A stretch of DNA of 64,000 bases from Prevotellaceae bacterium (GTDB lineage Bacteria > Bacteroidota > Bacteroidia > Bacteroidales > Bacteroidaceae). The position numbers were made by a program, and so were the translations under genes. This document shows positions 19,629-28,007 of this stretch, piece after piece (position 1 is the first letter of the stretch; every line of letters starts with the position of its first letter). The DNA is taken from positions 1 to 64,000 of the forward strand of contig JABZLB010000004.1 in NCBI GenBank assembly GCA_015256945.1. Reading direction: 5' to 3'. The notes under the pieces are model-generated. The model had not been told where the DNA came from, ran no database searches, and worked only from the letters and a program-made list of their open reading frames with translations.

Positions 19629-20825
19629 TTAATATAAAAATCCAAATAGCCATAGAGGTATTTGGTTATCATGCCCCACTTCGGTATTGTAGCGGGCATA
19701 TATTGTTTCTGAATTATACCGCAATTTGTTAGCTGAATGTGCATCGCAAATCCTTACCTTTCTGCTATTGTCAATCATGTAGCACTGCGGTTTATTACCT
19801 TCGTTCACAATGTGATCTTTCCAAACGGTATTCACAAAGAACGTTTCCATTATATCCTGCTGATTAATTGCTATGGGATATATGGCATACATCAGGTTCG
19901 GATTGTGCATCATCACCTTTGCCGGCTTCTTTGGAAAATCAATACCAGGCGAATAAATCATGTTCATTAAGCGTGCATCGGCAAGATATTTTATATAATT
20001 CATCACCGTAGCACGGCTTGTATCAATAAGGTGTGCCAGCTGACTGATGTTGGGTGCCTGAGGTCCGTCAACAGCAAGAAGATAAAAAAGCTTTTTTATT
20101 TTTGCCAGATATTTCAGTTCTATCTGTTTAATGAACAGGATGTCAACTTCGGCCATCATATTCATTGTTTTAAGTAAGTTTTCTGAAAAGTTCCGGTGTT
20201 CTAAAAAGAAGGGGTAAAAACCGTGGTGGAGATAATCCTTAAAATATTGTGAAGGACTCAGATAAGGCAGAATTTTCTTGACGATATGCTCGTGGTTATT
20301 CACGATTTCATCGAACGTATAAGGTTGAAAGTGTGTCCCGGCCATAAGGTTAAGATACTCCCGAAACGAAAATCCCCGCAAATTATAAAACTTCAGAATA
20401 TCTCGAATTGCAGGATAATCTGTTTTCAAACGCATTACGCTTGAACCTGTAAAAACAATTTTAAGTTCTGGGAATAATTCGTAACACTTCCGAAGTTCGT
20501 TGCTCCAGTCGGTCAGCTTAAAAACCTGGTCGAGTAACAAAACTTCTCCGCCTTGTGCCACAAACTTACCTGCAAACTCTGAGAAAACGTGCCCCTGAAA
20601 GTAAAAGTTGTTCATATTCACATATAAACACTTTCGGTTATCTTTCCCAAATCTTTCCTTAGCATATGAAAGTAAGAAGGTAGTCTTTCCAACTCCGCGT
20701 GTTCCTTTGATGCCTATTAAACGATCATTCCAGTTTATTTCGTCCATAAGGCCACGACGCACAGAAGCATTAGTATGCTCTATTAGATAGGAGTGGGTGC
20801 GAAAGAAAGCTTCCAATAATTCCAT
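19629..20825 (-). CDS. AAA-family ATPase (AAA_14/DUF4143 type)
   Basis: A 398-residue protein with Walker A GTRGVGKTT at 41-49, a Walker B-like LLLDQV at ~96-101 and a sensor-like VFTGSS at ~124-129. The C-terminal half (~200-390) resembles the winged-helix and nuclease-like region of the DUF4143 class. These orphan ATPases are common and variable in Bacteroidales. Their role is unsettled and links to DNA or mobile elements are only suggested in general. The Walker B residue after the Asp is Gln rather than Glu, so hydrolysis may be altered. It is a stand-alone gene. Confidence 0.8.
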   Translation of the reverse strand: MELLEAFFRTHSYLIEHTNASVRRGLMDEINWNDRLIGIKGTRGVGKTTFLLSYAKERFGKDNRKCLYVNMNNFYFQGHVFSEFAGKFVAQGGEVLLLDQVFKLTDWSNELRKCYELFPELKIVFTGSSVMRLKTDYPAIRDILKFYNLRGFSFREYLNLMAGTHFQPYTFDEIVNNHEHIVKKILPYLSPSQYFKDYLHHGFYPFFLEHRNFSENLLKTMNMMAEVDILFIKQIELKYLAKIKKLFYLLAVDGPQAPNISQLAHLIDTSRATVMNYIKYLADARLMNMIYSPGIDFPKKPAKVMMHNPNLMYAIYPIAINQQDIMETFFVNTVWKDHIVNEGNKPQCYMIDNSRKVRICDAHSANKLRYNSETIYARYNTEVGHDNQIPLWLFGFLY

Positions 20826-20939
20826 AATGCGTCTATTATCCTTGCAAAGTTAATGATTATTTTTAAAAATGCAAAGTGTAGATAGCAATTTTTGGCGTGT
20901 TTAGGCTTTTTTTACAGTATTGTTTTCGGTTTTCTTTTG

Positions 20940-20947
20940 TAATTTTG
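20940..20947 (+). promoter_or_regulatory. Probable -7 element for the ATP-grasp-like gene
   Basis: TAATTTTG, an exact -7 consensus match, ends 29 bases before the ATG at 20977, giving a short leader. No exact -33 box is present at the usual distance. Confidence 0.45.
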
Positions 20948-20976
20948 TTGTTTGAAAATAAGATAGTTAGCATTCG

Positions 20977-22074
20977 ATGAAATTATTTGTTTTTAATCCT
21001 GAACACGATATGGCCCTTGCGTCAAATCTTCTGCATTTTACTCCACCCCGGGCAGCATGTCTTATTCGCCGCAATATGGACTTCCTGCCTTCCCTATGGG
21101 CTGAGCCAGAAGATATTATATTAGTTGAGGATAATGCCATTGCCGAAGAACGGGCACAACAATTGAATATCAATTATAATGGTAAATTCTTTACCCGTGA
21201 TATGCTTCAGCAGCAGTTGCTTTCAGGCTTGGTACTTGATGCCGTTTGTCCGTGGGGGTGGGACTTGAATATCCGTAATGATATGCTTCAATATGGTATT
21301 GAATCTGATCTTCTGCCTGATTCCTCCAGCCTTGATGCCATACGAAAGACAAGTCACCGGCGCTGGGCTTCTGAGAATTTGCTTTTGCCTCTTCGGAATA
21401 TTAATGGAACGACGGGCGTTTCATGTGCAGCATCTACCGTAGATGAGGTGCAGCAATTGCTGTCATTACATGGTTCGGTTGTCCTTAAAGCACCATGGAG
21501 TGGGAGCGGGCGTGGTATAAGATATGTTGGAAAACGGTGTAATGTATCGCGAAAAAGATATGATTCGCTGACATCTCATTTAAAGGGATGGATAAAGAAC
21601 GTGATAAAAGAACAGGCCTGCGTCATGGTAGAACCATGGTATGATAAGGCTGTTGACTTAGGCATGGAGTTTTATGCGTATGGCAACGGCAGTGTAAAAT
21701 ATAGTGGTTTGTCACTGTTCCATGCTACCGACGGGGTGTATGATGGTAATATTCTTGGCAGTGAAGATTCGCTTGAAGCCAGGTTATGCCGCTTTGTTAG
21801 TGCTGATTTGCTGCACGAAGTTGCCCGTGAGGCCGTAGCTTTGCTGTCATCACGGCTTCACAAAAGCTACCAGGGACCGCTGGGTATAGACATGATAATA
21901 GTGAGGGATGAAAGTAAATGGCTGCTTCATCCGTGTGTAGAACTCAATCTGCGTGCAACGATGGGGCACGTGGCACTGGCTCTCTCACGCAATAAATCGA
22001 TGGAAGGCAAACTTATGCACATTACGGCTGCGCCTGATTATTGCCTGAAAATATCCTCTGTATCACAGCCATGA
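20977..22074 (+). CDS. ATP-grasp-like protein of unknown substrate
   Basis: A 365-residue soluble protein. The central segment VVLKAPWSGSGRGIRY (~168-183) resembles the ATP-grasp nucleotide-binding Lys and glycine-rich loop. The C-terminal HPCVELNLRATMGH (~318-331) resembles the acidic/Asn metal-binding end of that fold. The N-terminal NPEHDMALASN block is not one I can place. Family knowledge: ATP-grasp enzymes ligate a carboxylate to an amine or thiol via acyl-phosphate. Neither substrate nor pathway is indicated by its neighbours, and the gene stands alone between an opposite-strand ATPase and a porin operon. Confidence 0.6.
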   Translation: MKLFVFNPEHDMALASNLLHFTPPRAACLIRRNMDFLPSLWAEPEDIILVEDNAIAEERAQQLNINYNGKFFTRDMLQQQLLSGLVLDAVCPWGWDLNIRNDMLQYGIESDLLPDSSSLDAIRKTSHRRWASENLLLPLRNINGTTGVSCAASTVDEVQQLLSLHGSVVLKAPWSGSGRGIRYVGKRCNVSRKRYDSLTSHLKGWIKNVIKEQACVMVEPWYDKAVDLGMEFYAYGNGSVKYSGLSLFHATDGVYDGNILGSEDSLEARLCRFVSADLLHEVAREAVALLSSRLHKSYQGPLGIDMIIVRDESKWLLHPCVELNLRATMGHVALALSRNKSMEGKLMHITAAPDYCLKISSVSQP

Positions 22075-22093
22075 TGCTCTTTTTATTTTGTTA

Positions 22094-22300
22094 TTAGTGA
22101 GTATACAACCAGTAAACTGCAAATAACATAACCACGGCCACACCACTTAGAGTCCAGAAAAGTATCTTGCTAAAAACCTTTTTTCGTCTTACTGCCCTAA
22201 GCTGGTGCTGTTTAAAACGCTCAGCATCATCTATATGATGGTGATGGTGGTGATGCCCTGATGAAGTATGGTGATGGCGGTGCTGATGTTCTTCGGTCAT
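22094..22300 (-). CDS. His-rich small single-pass membrane protein
   Basis: A 68-residue protein. Residues 5-23 contain thirteen His in runs (HQHRHHH and a GHHHHHHH run), then a basic stretch RAVRRKK and one membrane helix at ~45-65. The positive-inside rule would place the His-rich tail in the cytoplasm. Such runs usually bind Ni, Zn or Co, which is an inference here. It starts 6 bases after the porin stop, so it is almost certainly co-transcribed with the porin gene. No known family. Confidence 0.7.
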   Translation of the reverse strand: MTEEHQHRHHHTSSGHHHHHHHIDDAERFKQHQLRAVRRKKVFSKILFWTLSGVAVVMLFAVYWLYTH

Positions 22301-22306
22301 ATTTCT

Positions 22307-23422
22307 TTAAAATCTAAAGTCGAGTTCTGCATCTAAGATGTTATAATTGTGCTTGTTGCTTTTGGCTCTGTTGGCCATACTTTTATCGTTTACAAATGCC
22401 CACTCAACATTTAACTGCAGATTTTTGCCAAACATATAATCGGCGCCTAATTCATATTGCGTCCTTGCCGTATGCCATGTAGCCGATTCACGGTAGGTAT
22501 CGTAGCGTGCTTTTACGTGCAATTTTTTCTTGATAACAGGCACAATAGCCAGTGCATATACACCATCGGCTTTGTTGCCGAGAGCCGTGTTGATGGTAGC
22601 ATCGTTTAAATCCTCACTTTTTTGGTAGGTCTTACTGAAAGCCTGACCCGTAGAATGTATGTATTCTGAACGGAAAGTCCAGTCGTTTGCTGCATACTCG
22701 CCAGAGATGGCGTAGCGATGTTGTGGCAGTTTTACAAGGCCTGTATGCGGGTCTTTGCGCGAATATGAGCCTTCAGAACCGAACAATGCAAGGCGCATGC
22801 CTTTTACAGGCATAAACCAAATGCCTCCAACAACATCTTTTTGATGGTCAACATCTTTTGTGTTTATTCCCTGACCGTTATATACAGCTATCTGGTAGTG
22901 CATTAAATTACGTCCCTCCGTGTTCTTTAGGAAATCGCCTTGCAACTGTACTCCAATATCACGACCGTTGCTCGAGTGTGCCCCATTGCGGTCAACGAAG
23001 CCGGCTAACTTGTTTATATTCTGACCAAAACTCATGAAACCTTGATTAATCGGGTTCATGGGGTTCTCTAAAGTAAAGGCTCTTTTAAACTGTCCTACCT
23101 TGATACGTGCAAATTCATATTTCTGCCATTCGGCATAAGCATCCACCATTCTAAATGAATTACTGAGGTTAGTGGTGTTGCCATTATACTGAAACTGAAC
23201 CCTTGCGCTCCAGTTTTTCAATGGAACAGCATCAATAATCAGTCGCCCCATGCGTATATTGAAGCTGTTTGATTTGGCATTTTCCTGGCTGTTGTATTGG
23301 TATTGCGACATAATATAGCCCGATACCTTGAAATTGTCAATCCATGAAGGATATTTGTTCTGGGCATTAGAGGTTACTGCCATGGCCGAAACGAGCATGG
23401 CAATTAGTAGATTCTTTTTCAT
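22307..23422 (-). CDS. Porin O/P family outer-membrane protein
   Basis: A 371-residue protein with a signal peptide (cleavage after SNAQ, residue ~21) and a run of amphipathic beta strands ending in Phe-Arg-Phe, the usual C-terminal aromatic of a barrel. The conserved N-terminal FNIRMGRLIIDA and the region around VGQFKRAFTLENPM match the phosphate-selective porin O/P family. In Bacteroidetes these are general or phosphate-related outer-membrane channels. The substrate is not determinable. It leads a two-gene operon with the His-rich protein. Confidence 0.85.
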   Translation of the reverse strand: MKKNLLIAMLVSAMAVTSNAQNKYPSWIDNFKVSGYIMSQYQYNSQENAKSNSFNIRMGRLIIDAVPLKNWSARVQFQYNGNTTNLSNSFRMVDAYAEWQKYEFARIKVGQFKRAFTLENPMNPINQGFMSFGQNINKLAGFVDRNGAHSSNGRDIGVQLQGDFLKNTEGRNLMHYQIAVYNGQGINTKDVDHQKDVVGGIWFMPVKGMRLALFGSEGSYSRKDPHTGLVKLPQHRYAISGEYAANDWTFRSEYIHSTGQAFSKTYQKSEDLNDATINTALGNKADGVYALAIVPVIKKKLHVKARYDTYRESATWHTARTQYELGADYMFGKNLQLNVEWAFVNDKSMANRAKSNKHNYNILDAELDFRF

Positions 23423-23570
23423 TCAGTTTGTAATATGTTAGTGTTATATGTCATTATGATATGATCAGGTGCAAAAGTAGCAAAAACAATTTAAGGAAAG
23501 GGTAACAGTGATAATTTTTTTGTTGTAAGCTTAAATTTAAAGCATTAAATTAAAAAAACAGCACAAAATC

Positions 23571-23602
23571 TTTGGTTATCATGAATAATATATATATCTT
23601 TG
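23571..23602 (+). promoter_or_regulatory. Promoter of tRNA-Pro
   Basis: TTTG at 23571-23574, a 20-base spacer and TATCTTTG at 23595-23602: a textbook Bacteroidetes housekeeping promoter. The first base of the mature tRNA is at 23660, leaving a 5' leader of roughly 50 bases to be processed. Confidence 0.8.
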
Positions 23603-23659
23603 CACCCGCAAACGAAGAAAAGGGTTGCATACTTGTTCAACGTTTCTTTCAATTTGCAG

Positions 23660-23733
23660 CGGGGTGTAGCGCAGCCCGGTAGCGCTCCTGGTTTGGGACC
23701 AGGTGGTCGCAGGTTCGAATCCTGTCGCCCCGA
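23660..23733 (+). tRNA. tRNA-Pro (anticodon TGG)
   Basis: A complete cloverleaf: acceptor CGGGGTG/CGCCCCG with discriminator A, D arm with GTAGCGCAGCCCGGTAGCGC, anticodon stem CCTGG/CCAGG around the loop TTTGGGA (anticodon TGG), and T arm GCAGGTTCGAATCCTGT. No CCA is encoded. It is preceded by a strong promoter and followed by a terminator. Confidence 0.97.
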
Positions 23734-23741
23734 CTGATGTA

Positions 23742-23776
23742 CGGACAACTTCTTAAAAGGAGGTTGTCCGTTTTTT
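23742..23776 (+). terminator. Terminator after tRNA-Pro
   Basis: Inverted repeat CGGACAAC...GTTGTCCG (23742-23749 and 23763-23770) with extra pairs inside, followed by TTTTTT. It begins 9 bases after the tRNA end. Confidence 0.88.
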
Positions 23777-23948
23777 ATTTGTATATTCTTATTGTAAGCC
23801 TGACGTTATTTTTGCGCTATTGTTTTGTTTGCTGGGAGGTATGGCGTTATCTGGCTTATGACATTACGATGGTAATTATACAGGATTAGGCCCTGACGAC
23901 AAGATAATTACAGGCCTTTCGTACTTACATATTTGTGTTATGGCTATC

Positions 23949-24034
23949 GTTTGGCGGCCGTCAGCAGCGCGTACGACGTTCGCCGAACAATACGTTTGAC
24001 GGCCGCCAAACGCGCTGCTGACGGCCGTCAAACA
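23949..24034. repeat. GC-rich palindromic repeat, copy 2
   Basis: An 86-bp element whose ends GTTTGGCGGCCGTCAGCAGC and its near-complement (arms of ~22 bp, one mismatch) flank a middle containing GTTCGCCGAAC and TGACGGCCGCCA. It lies in the 425-bp stretch between the tRNA-Pro terminator and the gene at 24202. Apart from a -7 element nothing else is seen there. Confidence 0.88.
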
Positions 24035-24147
24035 ATGAACAATATTCAATAATAACATGCAGATAGTGGGTTGATGCTTTACATATTATATTTAAAATTA
24101 AGATACGTTTTGTGCTAATGTAGGGCTGTGGGTTACACAAAAACAAT

Positions 24148-24155
24148 TATATTTG
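24148..24155 (+). promoter_or_regulatory. Probable -7 element for the gene at 24202
   Basis: TATATTTG, an exact TAnnTTTG match, 46 bases before the ATG. The -33 position has only a poor match. Confidence 0.4.
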
Positions 24156-24201
24156 TAAAAAATAGTGTAAGCGTAGCATTATAAGCTGAAGTAAAATACG
24201 T

Positions 24202-24891
24202 ATGAAACGATATATTCTGATATTCCTGATGGTGTTTCTTCCCTTTGTGGTTGAAGCTCGAAAATCGGCTTCCCGTGTTCCCATATGGGTTTCCGCTATG
24301 ACAAAAGGCTCAGTAAAAGTAAATGCCGAAAGAGATTATTCATTGGTAATCAGCTATAATTCTCCTGGTTTTATAGGTTACATCGGGTGCGATTACCGTA
24401 AAATGGAAGTTTGCATAACGTCAGTACGCAGAATAAACAATTTACTATATGGTGTAGATGGATATACCCGGTTAAAGGGCAATACGTGTTCATTTCGCGG
24501 CTCTCTTAAAATAATTGAGACACGTGTCTTTAAGAATCCGGGGTATGGTGTGGACAATGAGATGAAGGGTAAGTTTGACAAGCGCGGATATTGTGTGGCT
24601 TTATTTGAACTAAATGAGGAACGACGTGTACGTGACAGTGGTGTATTTCGAGGTTATTCCTTGTTTTACTGGTATACGGGAACAGGCGGTAGGTTGCACG
24701 TTGACGATATTGACAGTTATGCAGATGGCTATTGCAACAATCTTTTTTCAGGTACATGGACGAGCTTTCGTACGCATCGAACGAAGCCGTGTGGCTGGGG
24801 TTTGTATCGCATTCCCAACTGTGGCGACCTTGATATTGGTGCTGCCGAGTTTTCGGTAAATCCTAAATACAGAAATAATGGCTGGAGATAG
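24202..24891 (+). CDS. Secreted protein of unknown function
   Basis: A 229-residue protein with a signal peptide (MKRYILIFLMVFLPFVVEA). The mature part is rich in Gly, Tyr, Arg and Cys (five Cys after the signal) with an aromatic, beta-like pattern ending NPKYRNNGW. The Cys content suggests disulfides outside the cytoplasm. No family recognised. It is a lone gene downstream of repeat copy 2. Confidence 0.6.
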   Translation: MKRYILIFLMVFLPFVVEARKSASRVPIWVSAMTKGSVKVNAERDYSLVISYNSPGFIGYIGCDYRKMEVCITSVRRINNLLYGVDGYTRLKGNTCSFRGSLKIIETRVFKNPGYGVDNEMKGKFDKRGYCVALFELNEERRVRDSGVFRGYSLFYWYTGTGGRLHVDDIDSYADGYCNNLFSGTWTSFRTHRTKPCGWGLYRIPNCGDLDIGAAEFSVNPKYRNNGWR

Positions 24892-25091
24892 AGACAAGAA
24901 TCTTGCACCCTGTTGAATAGTTATGAAAAGGGAGAACCTGGTAAATGCCCGAATATGTAGTATCTTTGTTTCCTTACTGGGCCTTTGCAACGACATTTTT
25001 TATAGTGGAAGCCCGATGAATGATCATGACTTCTCCATATAATGATGAGCACCCTTATATATAATAAGGTGTAAATTCTGGTAAAAAGAAA

Positions 25092-25131
25092 GTCGCATAA
25101 CAGCCATAAACAGGTGTTATGCGACCTTCGT
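25092..25131. terminator. Bidirectional terminator
   Basis: A perfect 11-bp stem (25092-25102 GTCGCATAACA with 25115-25125) with a 12-base loop. TTCGTTTTT follows on the plus strand and TTTCTTTTT on the minus strand, so it can end both the plus-strand transcript and the zinc-ribbon gene. Confidence 0.8.
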
Positions 25132-25151
25132 TTTTAATCGGTAATATCGTA

Positions 25152-26375
25152 TTATTCGAGAATCTTCGTCATGCTCATAGAGGTTATCAGCCCGTCAGGG
25201 TTAATGGTTGCCTTTATTTTATAGCGTGCTTCTTTTTCTTTGTTAGGGTCGGTACGCTCTATTTGCTGAACGGCAGAGAAGTTAGCGGTATACTCATATT
25301 GCTCATCGCCTACCTCTTTCTTGTCAATTTTATAATCGTTATTGATGCGCCAGTTCATGTTTGTAATGTCATCTTTGTATATTTTATCTAAGAAAGTGGC
25401 AACATCAGCTTTGGTAGCATCTTGTTTTCCAAGGAAGTTTGTCATAAGCGTTGCGACACAATTCTCTAAGCCTGATTGGCTACGGGTATTGATTGCCTGA
25501 AAGAAATGCCGCATAACAGAAGCGACAAGAGCTTTGTCTTCGGGCTGAATGGTATTTGCTTTCAGCTTTTTAAGTGCATCGTTCGCCTGGTCAACGTATT
25601 CTCCATTCGGGTGTTCGCTGAGGTAAGCCTGCAATAAATCCATGGTGTTTGCCCTTTGGGCTTCGGCCCAGTCAATCGAATCTATTTTGTGTTCAGCTTC
25701 TGATTTATGTTCCGAATCGGGATGATTACTCAGATAATCAAGCAATGCTTGTTTGGAACCACTTACCAAAGCGTTGTTCCAATCGTTGTCAATGCGCTTT
25801 AATGATGCAAGACGGGCGGTAATAGAATCAATGTGTGCCTGGTCGATACCACGGTAATTGTCGAGGTAAGTTTGCAGAACCATGGGGTCGTCACTTTTCA
25901 TTGCATATTCGTATGCTTCCTGCTCTTTTGACGATTCTGCATTTTTATAAAAGTAAAAACATACGCCTGCTACAATTAAAGCGAAGATAAAGCTGATGAT
26001 GAGCGGGGTATGGTTTTTCTCTTGCTTTTGGTCAGGCAGTCCGGGTTCGCCATCTTTTGCACCCTTGTCTGGGGTAACGGGTTTGTCTTTTGGTCGGGCT
26101 TCGCTGACAGCTGCCCTTGTTGGTGGAACGGGTGGGGGAGAAACGATATGATGATAAGGTGCAGACGGTTCCTGGTTGCCAGCATCTTTATTTGTTGAAC
26201 ACGTGTTATGATTAAGGTGATGACAATTTGGACATGTACCCTGATCATTAAAATATACTTCGCCACATTGTGGGCATTTGGTAATTTTACCTGCTATTTC
26301 AACACCGCAGTTGGGACAAACAGGTGCCTTATCACTAATTTGGTGTCCGCATTCAGGACATTTTATCATTGACAT
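25152..26375 (-). CDS. Double zinc-ribbon membrane protein
   Basis: A 407-residue protein. Two N-terminal zinc ribbons carry cysteines at 6/9 and 20/23, then 34/37 and 48/51. A Pro-rich linker (~65-120) leads to one membrane helix at ~124-143. The outer part has three short helical repeats ending around SKQALLDYLSNHPDSEH and DLLQAYLSEHPNGEY, then a C-terminal NTF2-like or lumazine-like region (~295-407). The ribbon end is probably cytoplasmic and the C-terminus periplasmic. An alternative start two codons later (26369) is equally good. The function is unknown. The GH25 gene lies 20 bases upstream on the same strand. Confidence 0.72.
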   Translation of the reverse strand: MSMIKCPECGHQISDKAPVCPNCGVEIAGKITKCPQCGEVYFNDQGTCPNCHHLNHNTCSTNKDAGNQEPSAPYHHIVSPPPVPPTRAAVSEARPKDKPVTPDKGAKDGEPGLPDQKQEKNHTPLIISFIFALIVAGVCFYFYKNAESSKEQEAYEYAMKSDDPMVLQTYLDNYRGIDQAHIDSITARLASLKRIDNDWNNALVSGSKQALLDYLSNHPDSEHKSEAEHKIDSIDWAEAQRANTMDLLQAYLSEHPNGEYVDQANDALKKLKANTIQPEDKALVASVMRHFFQAINTRSQSGLENCVATLMTNFLGKQDATKADVATFLDKIYKDDITNMNWRINNDYKIDKKEVGDEQYEYTANFSAVQQIERTDPNKEKEARYKIKATINPDGLITSMSMTKILE

Positions 26376-26395
26376 GATGATATTATTTTAAAAGG

Positions 26396-27088
26396 TTATT
26401 TATGTCTGAATCTTATTTCTCTTAGCTGGTGATTGCCCATAAAGCGGCTTTTATCAACGAAACCATTGATGCCATTAAGTCGCCCTTTGCCGGTATACTG
26501 CCACATAATATACTCTAAGCCATCGTTAGTAACGGGTTCTCTACGGGTGTATTGGGCAATCATCACCTTGTAATCTTTTAGTTTGCCAAGTAAGTTTACA
26601 TTATAGAAGTTGGTGTATGTGTAAACTAATGGCTTTTGTTTATACGCTTTTTCGATAAGATTTAAGAATTTAAACAGCGAGTCACAGAACTCTTCCTTCG
26701 ACAATCCTCCTCTGGTTTCAACATCAACCATAGGTATAAGGTCCTGGTCGCCGGGACGACACTGGGTCATAAAGTTCGATAACTGTGTTTCCTGATTGAT
26801 TTGGGGGCGATAGAAATGGTAAGAACCTACCTTAATTCCATATTGATGAGCAAGATCAATATTCTGTTTATATTTGGCATCGATGTTGTTACCGCCCTCG
26901 GTTGCTTTCAGATAAACATAGGCCATCTTGGTATCTCCCACGGTCTCCCAGAAAACATTACCCTGGTAATGGCTCAAATCAATACCATGAATATGACTGC
27001 AAGTGTCTTCACATTCAACACGGTCTGACTGTGCAAAGCCACATGTGAAGAAAAAGATACTGAATATCAATAGGAAAATTCTCTTCAT
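26396..27088 (-). CDS. Secreted GH25 lysozyme-like muramidase
   Basis: A 230-residue protein with a signal peptide (cleavage after GFAQ, residue ~20). The GH25 fold motifs are in order: HGIDLSHYQG (Asp37), LKATEG (Glu64), GSYHFYRP, and PMVDVE (Asp122 and Glu124, the catalytic pair). It probably hydrolyses the beta-1,4 bond of peptidoglycan in the periplasm or outside the cell, with roles from wall turnover to competition. It lies just upstream of the zinc-ribbon gene and probably shares its transcript. Confidence 0.88.
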   Translation of the reverse strand: MKRIFLLIFSIFFFTCGFAQSDRVECEDTCSHIHGIDLSHYQGNVFWETVGDTKMAYVYLKATEGGNNIDAKYKQNIDLAHQYGIKVGSYHFYRPQINQETQLSNFMTQCRPGDQDLIPMVDVETRGGLSKEEFCDSLFKFLNLIEKAYKQKPLVYTYTNFYNVNLLGKLKDYKVMIAQYTRREPVTNDGLEYIMWQYTGKGRLNGINGFVDKSRFMGNHQLREIRFRHK

Positions 27089-27153
27089 ATTGCAAAGATA
27101 ATGAAAAGTAGCAGAAAACTATATACGCCCTATTTATAATTATATTTTATTTA

Positions 27154-27945
27154 TTATTCTTCTATTTCCTGCAATGAGCGTGCAAAACTGCTGAAATAAT
27201 TACTAACAGTTTCAATGGGGGCGTAGACAATATAACGCAGGCTTCGGCGCAGGTTACGTCGAAGAAGTGCTGAGTTGTTGGTAACAAATCCTGACCTGCT
27301 TTGGCGAAAATGCCATTCCTCAGCAGTGTCGTTTGCAGCATGTTCTACCGATCGCAATACCAGATTATATGCTGCTGGCTCAATGCGAACGACGAAAGGA
27401 AGCTCGGATGGTTCAAAATTGAAGACAGATATAAGCATGCTTCCCTGGAGCTGTGCCATGCGGCGTATATGCAATTTGTTAAGCCAGGTTTCAACCTTTA
27501 CGTAATCAACCTTGTCACCTTTGTTCCTTAAATAACTGCCAAGACGAATCAAACCGCTTAGCATAGAACCGTAATTGAGCATACTTGAAATGTTATTAAC
27601 AATAATATTAAGTACGTCAATGGCACCCATATTTGTATCTATGGCATGGCGTTCGTTACGTATAATACGCTGCAGTCTGGCATTTAATATACGGTTGCTG
27701 AGTTGTACAGGAGGTACGGGTTGCTCTGAAGGCTGATGTTCATTGACCAAATAGGAGGGAATGTTCATCATCTCATCATACTGATGATTACGAATACCTT
27801 TCCATGCTGAGCCTTCAACGTGCTGGGCTACCACCATTTGTTCTAATCGTTTCCATTTAAATTCTGACATAGGTTCGATGGTTTCGTATTCGTTCAATGC
27901 TCCTGAACGAAGCAGACTAAAGAAGTTACGCGTAATAATATCCAT
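27154..27945 (-). CDS. Conserved-looking protein of unknown function
   Basis: A 263-residue soluble protein, no signal peptide, mainly helical and rich in Arg/Asn/Ser. The N-terminus MDIITRNFFSLLRSGALNEYETIEPMSEFKWKR suggests a Bacteroidales family but I cannot name it. It lies 62 bases downstream of the LacI-type regulator on the same strand and may be co-transcribed or autoregulated with it. Confidence 0.6.
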   Translation of the reverse strand: MDIITRNFFSLLRSGALNEYETIEPMSEFKWKRLEQMVVAQHVEGSAWKGIRNHQYDEMMNIPSYLVNEHQPSEQPVPPVQLSNRILNARLQRIIRNERHAIDTNMGAIDVLNIIVNNISSMLNYGSMLSGLIRLGSYLRNKGDKVDYVKVETWLNKLHIRRMAQLQGSMLISVFNFEPSELPFVVRIEPAAYNLVLRSVEHAANDTAEEWHFRQSRSGFVTNNSALLRRNLRRSLRYIVYAPIETVSNYFSSFARSLQEIEE

Positions 27946-28007
27946 GATTGAGAACAGGAAAAATAGAGAATTGAGGAAACCATTTCACAGCCTTCATATC
28001 GGGAATC

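Noticed and set aside
24961..25131. A gene-coding reading of the 24892-25151 stretch.
   Set aside because: Only very short frames occur; the longest ATG frame there is under ten codons before a stop.
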